DNA of 64,000 nucleotides from Gilliamella sp. App6-5 (GTDB lineage Bacteria > Pseudomonadota > Gammaproteobacteria > Enterobacterales > Orbaceae): positions 84,327 to 148,326 of the forward strand of contig NZ_LZGT01000004.1 in assembly GCF_001690525.1 (NCBI RefSeq), written 5' to 3'. The notes under the pieces were generated by a model. That model was not told where the DNA came from. It worked only from the letters and a program-made list of their open reading frames with translations, and ran no database searches. The position numbers and the translations under genes are program-made. Shown here in pieces: positions 19,774-28,913 of the stretch (position 1 is its first letter; each line of letters opens with the position of its first letter).

Positions 19774-20403
19774 TTATTCCCACTCTTCTTTTAATAACTG
19801 ATAATTAAGTTCTAACCATTGAAGCGCAATAATTGATGCAGCATTGTTAATCACTCCATCTTTAACCCATTGATAAGCTTGATTGCGACCGACAACATGA
19901 ACTTTAATATCTTCGCTTTCTTCATCAAGACCATGAATACCTTTGGCTGTTGATGAATCGACTTCGCCCACAAAAATATGCAATTGTTCTGTTAAACCAC
20001 CAGGCGATGCTAAATAATTGATGATAGGTTTACATCGACCAATAACGACTCCAGCTTCCTCCATTGCTTCACGTTTTGCTACTTCTTCAAATGATTCATT
20101 TTCATGATCCATCATTCCAGCAATGAGTTCTAGCATCCAAGGACTATCTTGCGTTTCAATAGCGGCAATCCGGATTTGTTCAATTAGCACAACTTCATCA
20201 CGTTTTGCATCATATGCTAAAAGCACAACTGCATGTCCACGTTCTAAAATTTCACGTGTTACAACCTCGCTCATTGAACCATCAAATTTGCGATATTGAA
20301 AACGATATTCAAACAAAGAAAAAAAACCTTTATATAAGATTCGTTTAGTTAGATTAAATACATCATTTTTGTCAAAATGTACCAGATTATTTTTAATTTT
20401 CAT
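19774..20403 (-). CDS. nudF: ADP-ribose pyrophosphatase NudF
   Basis: NudF is a Nudix hydrolase that splits ADP-ribose to AMP and ribose-5-phosphate. It has 209 residues (E. coli 209). The Nudix helix ESFEEVAKREAMEEAGV carries the metal-binding REAMEEAG. The flanks LASPGGLTEQ, GIHGLDEESEDIKVHVV and NNAASIIALQWLEL are family specific. One extra residue lies between the first Gly and first Glu of the Nudix box (GMMDHENE against E. coli GMIEEGE). It is divergent from tolC and upstream of cpdA, as in E. coli. Confidence 0.95.
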   Translation of the reverse strand: MKIKNNLVHFDKNDVFNLTKRILYKGFFSLFEYRFQYRKFDGSMSEVVTREILERGHAVVLLAYDAKRDEVVLIEQIRIAAIETQDSPWMLELIAGMMDHENESFEEVAKREAMEEAGVVIGRCKPIINYLASPGGLTEQLHIFVGEVDSSTAKGIHGLDEESEDIKVHVVGRNQAYQWVKDGVINNAASIIALQWLELNYQLLKEEWE

Positions 20404-20542
20404 ATATATTCTCGATTTTAAAATGAATTTGAATAAAAAGTGCGAATGGCATGCAAACTATGCTTACTATATACTAATTATCTGTTAAAATTACGCCATT
20501 AAAAATACTACTATATTTTAATGATTTTTAAAGAGAAGATTA

Positions 20543-21889
20543 ATGAAAAAAACTTTAACCTTTTTAATTGGCTTAGCATTAAGTCAATCTGTCTTTGCTG
20601 AAAATTTGATTCAAGTGTATGAACAAGCAAAAGAAACCAATCCAGATCTGCGCAGTTCATTAGCTGAAAAAAATAAAGCATACGCGGCAATTTCAGGTTC
20701 TCGAGCGAGTTTACTACCGCAAGTTGGTTTAAGTGCTTCTTACGGTGTAACTCATGGTCGACGTGATACGAGTGGTATAAAATCCAAAAGTGGCAATTTA
20801 TACCAAGTAACGGCATCTCAAAGCATTTTTAATTTCTCAAATTGGAAAGCCTTGGATATTACTAAAAAACAAGCAAGTGTTGCCGATATTGCTTATCAAT
20901 ACCAAGGTCAAACATTAATCTTAAATACCTCTGTTGCTTATTTTAATGTATTAAAAGCACTTGATGCATTGAGCTTTATTGATGCCCAGAAAAAAGCCAT
21001 TGGACGTCAGTTAGAACAAACTCGTCAACAACACCAAGTTGGTTTAGTCGCCATTACTGATGTACAAAATGCCCAAGCTAACTATGACCTAACTGTTGCA
21101 CAACAAGTTAACGCATTAAATGAACTAAACAATGCGATCGAAGATTTACGTCAAGTGAGCGGTCGTTTTTATTCTAATTTAGCAAGCGTTAACACCAACA
21201 CCTTTAGAACGGAAAACCCAACGCAAATCAGTACATTGTTAAAGCAATCCGAAGCATCTAATCTTAATTTATTAACAATGAAATTAAATCTAGACATCGC
21301 ACGTGAACAGATCAAACTTTCACAAGCAGGCCATCTGCCTACAGCAAGTGTAGATGCATCAACTAATTTAAATAAAACTGATAGATATGGTAATAACATA
21401 GCGCCTGGTGCACATAGTGGTAAATCTTATTCAGGAAATAACTATGTCGGTGTCAGTGTAAATCTACCTATCTTTTCGGGTGGTGCAACAATGTCTAAAG
21501 TTGAACAAGCACAACAAAATTACGTGAGTTTCAGCGAAAAACTAGAAAGTACCAATCGTGGCGTAATTAATCAAGTACGTTCATCATACAACAATATTTC
21601 ATCATCAATAAGTGCAATCAAAGCTTATCAACAAGCAGTGGTTTCTGCACAAAGTTCATTAGAAGCCACTAATTCTGGTTATCAAGTTGGAACTAGAACA
21701 ATCGTTGACGTATTAAATGCAACAACACAGCTATACAACTCTAAACGAAATTTATCTGATGCAAAATATAATTATCTAACTAGCTTACTACAACTAAAAT
21801 ACGCAGTAGGAACCTTAACAGCTAACGATTTAATTTATCTAAACAATATGTTAGGTAAAGAAGTTAGCACTTTAGTGACGATAAAATAA
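20543..21889 (+). CDS. tolC: Outer membrane channel protein TolC
   Basis: TolC is the trimeric outer-membrane channel for tripartite drug efflux pumps and type I secretion. The 448 residues start with a signal peptide, MKKTLTFLIGLALSQSVFA, likely cleaved after Ala19. The mature start ENLIQVYEQAKETNPDLRSS is typical. Two OEP repeats follow, each ending in long helices; the second contains YQVGTRTIVDVLNATTQLYNSKRNL. It lacks the roughly 45-residue C-terminal extension of E. coli TolC (493). It is divergent from nudF and ends before a strong terminator. Confidence 0.95.
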   Translation: MKKTLTFLIGLALSQSVFAENLIQVYEQAKETNPDLRSSLAEKNKAYAAISGSRASLLPQVGLSASYGVTHGRRDTSGIKSKSGNLYQVTASQSIFNFSNWKALDITKKQASVADIAYQYQGQTLILNTSVAYFNVLKALDALSFIDAQKKAIGRQLEQTRQQHQVGLVAITDVQNAQANYDLTVAQQVNALNELNNAIEDLRQVSGRFYSNLASVNTNTFRTENPTQISTLLKQSEASNLNLLTMKLNLDIAREQIKLSQAGHLPTASVDASTNLNKTDRYGNNIAPGAHSGKSYSGNNYVGVSVNLPIFSGGATMSKVEQAQQNYVSFSEKLESTNRGVINQVRSSYNNISSSISAIKAYQQAVVSAQSSLEATNSGYQVGTRTIVDVLNATTQLYNSKRNLSDAKYNYLTSLLQLKYAVGTLTANDLIYLNNMLGKEVSTLVTIK

Positions 21890-21909
21890 TCACCAATTCT
21901 TTTATTACA

Positions 21910-21946
21910 ACTGTTAAAAATGCGAATAAATCGCCTTTTTAACAGT
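21910..21946 (+). terminator. Terminator downstream of tolC
   Basis: ACTGTTAAAAA, one mismatch, then GCGA pairs with TCGC, the mismatch, then TTTTTAACAGT, around an ATAAA loop. The T-run lies in the descending arm. It starts 20 bases after the tolC stop. Confidence 0.75.
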
Positions 21947-22067
21947 CATTTAATATTTAAAAAATATATATCCTGCTAACTTTAACATTGTTAATCATAT
22001 TCTGCTATTTTAATTAAAAATATGGTAAACACGAATTTTGTAACATGCTCCGATAAAACATGTAAAC

Positions 22068-22412
22068 TTATGTTCTAAATGTATCATTTACTCGATAATA
22101 ATTTATTTCGTCAATAAACCAATTATCATCATGTCCATAATTTGATTTATTTTGAGCTATATAGTCTAATGAACTAACTAACATCCACCCTCTTAAATTT
22201 AATCCTTGAACGATAAAAGGCATTTCCATATCCTCTTCATCCAGATATATTTCATTATCGTTTAAATTTTGAATATAATCCCATGGAATATAATAAAACT
22301 CTGTATGTTTTGGATCACTATTCCACAATTCTAAGTTTGCATAAATCCATTCACCTTGATCTAAAAGATAGAGGTTCATGATTAATTCATTTATAGACTT
22401 AAAGCTATTCAT
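22068..22412 (-). CDS. Small acidic orphan protein, immunity-like (possibly DUF7716)
   Basis: I do not recognise this 114-residue protein with certainty. It is acidic and rich in Trp, Tyr and Asn, with no signal peptide or membrane segment. It ends with DDNWFIDEINYYRVNDTF, reminiscent of the Asn-Tyr-Tyr-x-x-Asn-Asp ending of DUF7716-type proteins, which often sit near contact-dependent toxin loci. That comparison is from memory and tentative. The start is supported by AAGGAA six bases before the ATG. It lies next to another orphan gene (22501-22950) between tolC and metG, a likely accessory insertion. No toxin gene is adjacent. Confidence 0.65.
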   Translation of the reverse strand: MNSFKSINELIMNLYLLDQGEWIYANLELWNSDPKHTEFYYIPWDYIQNLNDNEIYLDEEDMEMPFIVQGLNLRGWMLVSSLDYIAQNKSNYGHDDNWFIDEINYYRVNDTFRT

Positions 22413-22500
22413 TAGTATTCCTTAAATTTGAATAGACAAAACAAAGTGTAAATATCCATTTTTCATAATAAAATTTTTAGGCGTTACCTGTTTCGGGATT

Positions 22501-22950
22501 TTATCTATCTATTGCACCACCAACAAACAGATCATCTGGTAATTCAGTGACAGATGTATGACTTAAATCCAAATCACCACCAACAGATAAGTTATTTGGC
22601 AATCGGGTTATTTGAGTATAACCAAGCCCTAAGTCACCACCAACAATAAGATTATTAGGCAATTGAGAAATGGCTGTTTCGCCCAAATCTAAATCACCGC
22701 CAACCATTAAATCATCAGGTAAAGTTGTGATTGCATTATTACATATATATAAATCACCATATACAATTAATTTTTTAGGCATTTTATAAACTGATTCATC
22801 AGGCCAATAAAAATCGCCCATTACAGTCAAATAGTCGCATAATTCACTGACTGACGCACCAACCAAATCCAAGCTTTCATAAATATACAACATACCATCA
22901 CGTGCTGAGTAAATAACCCCATGCTTATTTAAATAATCAAAAAAATCCAT
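22501..22950 (-). CDS. Leucine-rich-like 20-residue repeat protein
   Basis: This 149-residue protein has a unique N-terminus (MDFFDYLNKHGVIYSARDG) and then tandem repeats of about 20 residues. The unit resembles ITxLPDDLxVGGDLDLGxT. Copies start near residues 74, 94, 114 and 134, with a weaker one before them (MPKKLIVYGDLYICNNA). The last copy breaks off at FVGGAIDR. Such repeats fold as a small beta solenoid and occur in phage and accessory-island proteins of enteric bacteria; function is unknown. AGGAAG before the ATG supports translation. There is no signal peptide. It may be a cytoplasmic binding or effector-like protein. Confidence 0.75.
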   Translation of the reverse strand: MDFFDYLNKHGVIYSARDGMLYIYESLDLVGASVSELCDYLTVMGDFYWPDESVYKMPKKLIVYGDLYICNNAITTLPDDLMVGGDLDLGETAISQLPNNLIVGGDLGLGYTQITRLPNNLSVGGDLDLSHTSVTELPDDLFVGGAIDR

Positions 22951-23108
22951 TACACTTCCTAATATTTTTAGGTCAAAATTTTATATAATACCTACCGGAA
23001 CTATTAAAAGATCACATAAAAAATATCTATTTGTCATATCGTGAAATAGCGGACTTAGATATATCGATATATCATTTTTATACTCAAACGTATAGTTTTC
23101 TGAAACTT

Positions 23109-23134
23109 CTTAACAAGCATATTAACTTGTTAAG
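23109..23134. terminator. Hairpin between metG and the repeat-protein gene
   Basis: CTTAACAAG and CTTGTTAAG form a 9 bp stem with an 8-base loop, 30 bases past the metG stop. The T-run lies on the plus-strand side (ATGCATTTTTT), so its use as a metG terminator is uncertain. Confidence 0.35.
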
Positions 23135-23163
23135 ATGCATTTTTTGTATGATAAGAATAAAAA

Positions 23164-25191
23164 TTACGAAATGCGCATTCCCGGTTTAGCCCCACTATCT
23201 GGCGATAACAAGTATACGCCGTCACCATCATCTTTACCACTGGCACAAAGCACCATCCCTTCGGAAACACCGAATCGCATTTTACGAGGTGCTAAGTTGG
23301 CAATCATAATGGTTAAACGCCCAATTAGCACTTCTGGATCAGGATAAAATTGTTTGATGCCTGAAAATACATTACGGGTTTCATCACCAATATCAAGCGT
23401 CAACTGGAGTAATTTATCGGAACCTTCAACAAAACAGGCATGTTTAATTAAAGCAACACGCATATCAACTTTGGTAAAATCGTCAAAACTAATTGTATCG
23501 GCAATAGGTTCAGCAACATTTGTTTTAGCTGGTGTTGCTAGGGCAGCTTGTTCTTTTGTTTCTTCAATCATGGCAGTAATTTTATCCATATCAATACGGT
23601 TAAATAGAGCTTTAAACTGGTTAATCTTATGGCTAGTTAACGCATTAGCAATAGTATCCCACTCTAATTTGCTATTTAAAAATGCTTCTGTTCGCTCTGC
23701 TAATGACGGTACAATCGGCTTTAAGTAAGTCATTAAAATGCGGAATAAGTAAATACCCATTGAGCAAATATCTTGCAATGCTTGATCTTGCCCCTCTTGT
23801 TTGGCAACCACCCATGGCGCTTTTTCGTCAATATAACGATTAGCTTCATCAGCTAGTACCATGATTTCACGAATCGCCTTACCTGATTCACGTTGTTCAA
23901 AATAATCAGCAATGACTTTTGCTTTTTCTACAAATAACGCATAAAGTTCTGGCTCAGCCACTTTTTCTGATAATTTGCCGTCAAAGCGTTTATAAATAAA
24001 ACCAGCCGAACGCGAAGCAATATTTACCACTTTATTGACTAAATCACTATTTACACGTTGCACAAAATCTTCAAGATTTAAATCAATATCATCAATATGT
24101 GGTGATAGTTTAGCCGCATAATAATAACGTAAGCAATCAGGATCTAAATGTTTTAAATAGGTACTTGCTTGAATAAAAGTACCTCGTGATTTAGACATTT
24201 TTGCGCCGTCAACAGTTACATAACCATGCACAAAAATATTCGATGGCTTACGATATTCACTACCATCTAGCATAGCAGGCCAAAACAAGCTATGGAAGTA
24301 CACGATATCTTTACCAATAAAGTGATAAAGTTCAGTACTTGAATCTTTATTCCAAAACTCATCAAAAATCGGTTTATTTTGCTTATTACAGTAATTTAAG
24401 AAAGATCCCATATAACCAATTGGTGCATCTAACCAGACATAAAAATATTTACCTGGTGCATCGGGGATTTCAAAACCAAAATAAGGGGCATCGCGGCTAA
24501 TATCCCACGGCTGTAAGCCTGATTCAAACCACTCTTGCATTTTATTAGCGACTTGGTCTTGTAGTGTCCCTGAGCGAATCCACTCTTGTAACATAGTTGA
24601 AAAAGCCGGCAGATCGAAAAAGAAATGTTCTGACTCTTTTAAAATTGGCGTTGCCCCCGAAACCACAGACTTAGGATTAATTAAATCAATCGGATTGTAA
24701 GTTGCACTACACACTTCACAGTTATCGCCATATTGATCTGGCGCTTTACAACGTGGGCAAGTACCTTTTACAAAGCGATCAGGTAAAAACATCTGTTTTT
24801 TAGGATCAAATAGCTGTGAAATGACTTTGGTTTTAATATAACCATTAGCTTTTAAACGCTTATAAATTTGTGCTGATATTTCACGATTTTCTGAGCTATG
24901 GGTTGAATGGTAATTATCATAACTAATATTAAATCCAGCAAAATCACGCTGATGCTCAGTTTTTACTTCACTAATCATCTGTTCAGGCGTAATGCCAAGT
25001 TGTTGTGCTTTGAGCATAATTGGGGTGCCATGCGCATCGTCGGCACAAATAAAATAGATATCATTACCACGCATACGTTGATAACGTACCCATACATCAG
25101 CTTGAATATGTTCAAGCATATGACCTAAGTGAATTGCACCATTGGCATAAGGCAGTGCGCAAGTCACCAATATTTTGCGTTGAGTTGTCAT
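23164..25191 (-). CDS. metG: Methionyl-tRNA synthetase
   Basis: MetG charges tRNA-Met and initiator tRNA. It is a class I synthetase of 675 residues (E. coli 677). The HIGH motif appears as [14 protein letters not shown] near residue 15. The zinc knuckle is [17 protein letters not shown] (about 145-161) and KMSKSRGT lies near residue 333. A C-terminal EMAP/Trbp111-like tRNA-binding domain (about 574-675) includes [20 protein letters not shown]. It is divergent from mrp, as in E. coli, with about 225 bases between. Confidence 0.98.
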   Translation of the reverse strand: MTTQRKILVTCALPYANGAIHLGHMLEHIQADVWVRYQRMRGNDIYFICADDAHGTPIMLKAQQLGITPEQMISEVKTEHQRDFAGFNISYDNYHSTHSSENREISAQIYKRLKANGYIKTKVISQLFDPKKQMFLPDRFVKGTCPRCKAPDQYGDNCEVCSATYNPIDLINPKSVVSGATPILKESEHFFFDLPAFSTMLQEWIRSGTLQDQVANKMQEWFESGLQPWDISRDAPYFGFEIPDAPGKYFYVWLDAPIGYMGSFLNYCNKQNKPIFDEFWNKDSSTELYHFIGKDIVYFHSLFWPAMLDGSEYRKPSNIFVHGYVTVDGAKMSKSRGTFIQASTYLKHLDPDCLRYYYAAKLSPHIDDIDLNLEDFVQRVNSDLVNKVVNIASRSAGFIYKRFDGKLSEKVAEPELYALFVEKAKVIADYFEQRESGKAIREIMVLADEANRYIDEKAPWVVAKQEGQDQALQDICSMGIYLFRILMTYLKPIVPSLAERTEAFLNSKLEWDTIANALTSHKINQFKALFNRIDMDKITAMIEETKEQAALATPAKTNVAEPIADTISFDDFTKVDMRVALIKHACFVEGSDKLLQLTLDIGDETRNVFSGIKQFYPDPEVLIGRLTIMIANLAPRKMRFGVSEGMVLCASGKDDGDGVYLLSPDSGAKPGMRIS

Positions 25192-25417
25192 GTTGATTTA
25201 TTACCCTTTATTACATAATGGCAGAAATAGTACATCAATCGTGGGATTATCGCTAGATTTATGCCATAATTTGATAAAATTTCTATACTCGATTCACTTT
25301 GCAAATGGCAAATAATCCTTTTTGAAGAATGTAAAATATTATCATTTTTCCGCCTCTTTAAAGAAGAGTATTAAAAATGAACAAGTATAAATATCAATGC
25401 ATAAAGAGATAATAGCA

Positions 25418-26491
25418 ATGAACATTGAAGTAAAAAAGATTCTTGAGAATTTTACTCATGCAACCTTACAAAAAAATTTACTTGAACTTGGTGCACTAAC
25501 TAAATGTGAAATAGTTAATCAGCATTTATCCATTAATTTAACCATGCCCTTTGCTTGGCAAAACGCTTTTGACGAGTTAAAAAAAATAGCCACCCCAAAA
25601 TTACTTAAACTTAACGACATTAAAGACGTTGACTGGCACATTGACTATAAAATAGCCACATTAAAACGCGCTAATGACCAACATGCCATTAACAATATAA
25701 AAAATATTATCGCCATAAGTTCAGGCAAAGGTGGCGTGGGTAAATCATCAACAGCCGTCAATCTTGCACTAGCTTTACAAAAACAAGGCGCCAAAGTAGG
25801 TATTTTAGATGCAGATATTTATGGCCCTTCAATTCCAACCATGTTAGGCACAGAAAAACAGCAACCGTTAACACCTGACAATAAACACATGACCCCAATT
25901 ATGGCACACGGATTAGCCAGTAACTCTATTGGTTATTTAGTCGATCCAGATAGCGCCATGGTATGGCGAGGACCAATGGCAAGCAAGGCATTACTGCAAA
26001 TATTACAAGATACATTATGGCCTGAACTTGATTATTTGGTTATTGATATGCCTCCGGGAACTGGGGACATCCAATTAACCCTAGCACAAAGCATTCCAGT
26101 AACGGCAGCAATCATTGTCAGTACACCACAAGACATAGCATTAATTGATGCCCAAAAAGGCATGACCATGTTTAATAAAGTCAACATCCCTACACTAGGC
26201 ATTATTGAAAACATGAGTTACCACATTTGCGAAAATTGTGGTCATCACGAAGCCATTTTTGGCGAAGGTGGAGCACAGCGTTTAGCTGAGCAATATCAAA
26301 CAAAATTACTCGGAAAAATGCCACTCCATAAAATGTTACGCCAAGATCTCGATACAGGGCAACCCACTGTTATTAGCCATCCTGATAGCGAATTTACCCA
26401 GCTTTATTGCCAAATTGCCGGGCGTATTGCCAGTGAGTTATATTGGCAAGGCGAAGCAATTTTACCGGATATTTCCTTTAAGGCGCTATAA
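25418..26491 (+). CDS. mrp: Iron-sulfur cluster carrier protein Mrp/ApbC
   Basis: ApbC is a P-loop ATPase that binds and delivers Fe-S clusters. From the ATG at 25418 it has 357 residues. An N-terminal MIP18-like domain (1-85) precedes the ATPase. The deviant Walker A is SSGKGGVGKSSTAVNLALAL, Walker B is LVIDMPPGTGD, and the cluster-binding CxxC is in ICENCGHHEAIFG. The C-terminus LYWQGEAILPDISFKAL mirrors E. coli. An ATG seven codons upstream is possible, but AGAGA upstream and similarity to the family start favour 25418. It is divergent from metG. Confidence 0.96.
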   Translation: MNIEVKKILENFTHATLQKNLLELGALTKCEIVNQHLSINLTMPFAWQNAFDELKKIATPKLLKLNDIKDVDWHIDYKIATLKRANDQHAINNIKNIIAISSGKGGVGKSSTAVNLALALQKQGAKVGILDADIYGPSIPTMLGTEKQQPLTPDNKHMTPIMAHGLASNSIGYLVDPDSAMVWRGPMASKALLQILQDTLWPELDYLVIDMPPGTGDIQLTLAQSIPVTAAIIVSTPQDIALIDAQKGMTMFNKVNIPTLGIIENMSYHICENCGHHEAIFGEGGAQRLAEQYQTKLLGKMPLHKMLRQDLDTGQPTVISHPDSEFTQLYCQIAGRIASELYWQGEAILPDISFKAL

Positions 26492-26503
26492 TAAAGAATA
26501 AGC

Positions 26504-26524
26504 TTGGCTGTCAACAACAGCCAA
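26504..26524. terminator. Hairpin downstream of mrp
   Basis: TTGGCTGT and ACAGCCAA form an 8 bp stem with a CAACA loop, 12 bases after the mrp stop. The following T-run is weak, so termination strength is uncertain. Confidence 0.45.
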
Positions 26525-26599
26525 TGCTATTGATATTTTATAATTAATTTGGCATCACATCGCCATGATCAGCCGCGCAATAACTGCCCATTATCACCC

Positions 26600-27340
26600 T
26601 TATTTTAAATGGTGGAACTCGGCTTTTGCCTTCGTTAATTGTTGATTAAAAGCGGTATTCGTATGTAATTGAGCAACCACCGCAGCTGCCATCACCTTAG
26701 CAGCATCAACATCACTTTGCCAATGATAGCCGCAAATAACGCGGCTTTCGCCAATCTCATAACCTCGTTTTAAAATTTCATTTTGACGCGCTGGATTTAT
26801 CTCTGCTAACACAAGTGAAATAGCAAACCCCATTGTTGTATGACCAGAGGGATAGGATCCATTGGTCGATAGCGCTTTTTCATCATCTGGGCGACAGGTT
26901 GGTTCATGGAAAAATGAAAACGGTCGAATACGATTATAATGGTTTTTAGCTGAGCGCGTTGCCAAATCCCCTGCATCTTCTTTCATTGTAGTAACTAATT
27001 TGTAAATTTCTGGCGTTTTCTTATCAGAAATTTCAAACCCAAAAGATGGTGAAAATTGCTTAGTGATATTATCTTTACTTGAATCAGCATCTAAATAGGC
27101 CTGTTTTCCACGTTCTGTATTACGAACAGACTTACCCCAATCGTATATTGCTTTATCGCGTAAAAAATCAATGCTGTCAAAAGTAGGAGGCGGTGGCAAA
27201 AGCAGCAAGCTATTAGGTGCTTGTTCTTCTTTAAGGAAAAAATCATTAGGATCTGTTGTTACATCTTTTCCCCCAGAAGCAAAAACATTTGAACATATTA
27301 AAGAAGCAACAAATAACGAACAAAAAATTTTTTTTTGCAT
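26600..27340 (-). CDS. Secreted class A non-specific acid phosphatase (PhoN/PhoC type)
   Basis: This is a periplasmic phosphomonoesterase of the PAP2/class A family. From the ATG at 27340 it has 246 residues and a signal peptide, MQKKIFCSLFVASLICSNVFA, cleaved after VFA. All three catalytic motifs are present: KNHYNRIRPF, GSYPSGHT and GESRVICGYHWQSDVDA. These make up the K-x6-RP, PSGH and SR-x5-H-x3-D signature. AAGGAG lies seven bases before this ATG, so the longer in-frame start at 27376 is rejected. Asp/Thr and PPPP segments follow the signal as in PhoC. A perfect CRP palindrome lies 177 bases upstream. Confidence 0.93.
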   Translation of the reverse strand: MQKKIFCSLFVASLICSNVFASGGKDVTTDPNDFFLKEEQAPNSLLLLPPPPTFDSIDFLRDKAIYDWGKSVRNTERGKQAYLDADSSKDNITKQFSPSFGFEISDKKTPEIYKLVTTMKEDAGDLATRSAKNHYNRIRPFSFFHEPTCRPDDEKALSTNGSYPSGHTTMGFAISLVLAEINPARQNEILKRGYEIGESRVICGYHWQSDVDAAKVMAAAVVAQLHTNTAFNQQLTKAKAEFHHLK

Positions 27341-27516
27341 ATACTTCTCCTTATACAAATAAGGGATAACTATCAAAACATGTTATCGAAACAAAAAACG
27401 CTTAAATAACATCTAATTAATGATTTTGTATGAAACAACAACACGGTCAGCAAGATATCAATAGCTGTTCAACAATAAAATACAGCAACATATTAATAAA
27501 GATTGAGTATTTTTAA

Positions 27517-27532
27517 TGTGATAGTCATCACA
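27517..27532. promoter_or_regulatory. Perfect CRP palindrome upstream of the acid phosphatase gene
   Basis: TGTGA-TAGTCA-TCACA matches both half-sites of the CRP consensus exactly. It lies upstream of the acid phosphatase gene and downstream of the DUF486 gene, both on the minus strand. The phosphatase is therefore the probable target. Confidence 0.6.
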
Positions 27533-27576
27533 ATTATATTTACAGTGGAATATTTGAAAGGCTAATTTAGATCATT

Positions 27577-27609
27577 ACCGTGACAAATATGCTCAATATT
27601 TATCACGGT
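27577..27609. terminator. Long hairpin downstream of the DUF486 gene
   Basis: ACCGTGA, a mismatch, then AAATAT pairs with ATATTT, the mismatch, then TCACGGT, around a GCTCA loop (14-base arms). It ends 12 bases before the DUF486 stop. No clear T-run follows on the minus strand, so it may stabilise the 3' end rather than terminate. Confidence 0.5.
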
Positions 27610-27621
27610 TCTAGAATGAAT

Positions 27622-27975
27622 TTAAGCAAAAATCTTATCGCGGAACATAAAAAATACCGCACCTAAAAGACACAAACCCGCCCAAATATAGTCTGTCTTA
27701 AATGGCTCTTTTAAAATATAAATTGAAAAAGGGATAAAAACAGACAAACTAATTACTTCCTGAATAATCTTTAATTGACTTGCGCTGGCAACCTGAAAAC
27801 CAATGCGATTAGCAGGCACTTGCAATAAATACTCAAATAACGCAATCCCCCAGCTAGCAAACACCGCCACTAGCCAAACTTGGTTATGTAAAAACCGCAA
27901 ATGCCCATACCACGCAAAAGTCATAAAAACATTACTAAAAGTCAGTAAACAAACAGTAATAAGTAATTGATTCAT
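27622..27975 (-). CDS. DMT-family small membrane protein (DUF486)
   Basis: This four-helix inner-membrane protein belongs to the DUF486 branch related to small drug/metabolite transporters; its substrate is unknown. From the chosen ATG (MNQLLITVCLLTFSNVFMTFAWYGH) it has 117 residues, the family length. Conserved segments are SNVFMTFAWYGHL, SWGIALFEYLLQVPANRIG, QLKIIQEVISLSVF and YIWAGLCLLGAVFFMFR. A longer in-frame start 15 codons upstream lacks family support. It is a single gene between the phosphatase and tpx. Confidence 0.88.
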   Translation of the reverse strand: MNQLLITVCLLTFSNVFMTFAWYGHLRFLHNQVWLVAVFASWGIALFEYLLQVPANRIGFQVASASQLKIIQEVISLSVFIPFSIYILKEPFKTDYIWAGLCLLGAVFFMFRDKIFA

Positions 27976-28261
27976 TGTGTTGATATAAGAGTAAAGAAAG
28001 GGACTGGCATTATATACCATTGTCTAATAAACATACAAAATAGAAATAATTTAATTACATTAAAAAAACAACATTATTAACAATAGTTGAAATTGGCTAA
28101 TTCATCACTAAAAACATGATAGCGCTATTGCTCAGTAGCCTGTTTAGGTCTATATTGAATCAACGCCAATAGGTGCAAAATCTTTAATGCATTGAACGTC
28201 GTTATCCTATCAACACTGAAACTTATTACAACACAATTATTATCCCCCAAAGGAAACAGTT

Positions 28262-28774
28262 ATGCAAAAAAGAGTCAATGAAGTTACTATGCGTGGAGCC
28301 CCCATTACTTTGTTAGGTCCCAAAATCAACGTTGGTGACATAGCACCCGATTTTATCGTGCAAGATTTAGCAATGAAACCCATTAAATTATCCGATTTTA
28401 AAGGTAAAATCAGAATTATTAATTCGGTACCATCCATTGATACTTCGGTATGTAGTGCCCAAGTTCACCGCTTCAATGCAGAAACAGCAAAACTAAAAGA
28501 TACCGTGATATTTTCAATTAGTGTTGATTTACCTTTTGCATTAAATCGCTATTGTGCGGCTGAAGGCATTGATGTGGTCAAAGTCACTTCTGACCATAAA
28601 GATCTGGATTTTGGTTTAAAATATGGCACTGTTATTGAAGAGCTACGTTTACTTTCTCGTGCCGTATTTGTTATTGATAAAAATGACAAAATTGCTTATG
28701 TTGAATATGTTAAAGAAACATCTTCAGAACCTAATTATGATAAAGCCCTAGCGGCTGCTAAAGCATTAGCATAA
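28262..28774 (+). CDS. tpx: Thiol peroxidase Tpx
   Basis: Tpx is a periplasmic or cytoplasmic atypical 2-Cys peroxiredoxin that reduces alkyl hydroperoxides using thioredoxin. It has 170 residues. The peroxidatic Cys64 is in SIDTSVCSAQVHRFN and the resolving Cys98 in FALNRYCAAEG, both as in E. coli Tpx. The opening RGAPITLLGPKINVGD differs slightly from VTFQGNPVTV forms but keeps the beta hairpin. An AAAGGAAAC ribosome site lies upstream. It is monocistronic. Confidence 0.95.
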   Translation: MQKRVNEVTMRGAPITLLGPKINVGDIAPDFIVQDLAMKPIKLSDFKGKIRIINSVPSIDTSVCSAQVHRFNAETAKLKDTVIFSISVDLPFALNRYCAAEGIDVVKVTSDHKDLDFGLKYGTVIEELRLLSRAVFVIDKNDKIAYVEYVKETSSEPNYDKALAAAKALA

Positions 28775-28913
28775 ATAGCAACAATGATACTTCGCCACCC
28801 AATCCCAGAGTGGTGGCAGTTTACTTTAAGATTTATTCATGGCAGCTATTTTATAGACAAAAATATTCAGTTATAATCAAACATAATCTAATCTTCCCTC
28901 CATACTCTTAATC

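Noticed and set aside
25377..25412. 11-codon possible leader peptide before mrp (MNKYKYQCIKR)
   Set aside because: It ends just before the mrp start and has a GAAGAG upstream, but there is no attenuator hairpin and no runs of a regulatory codon.
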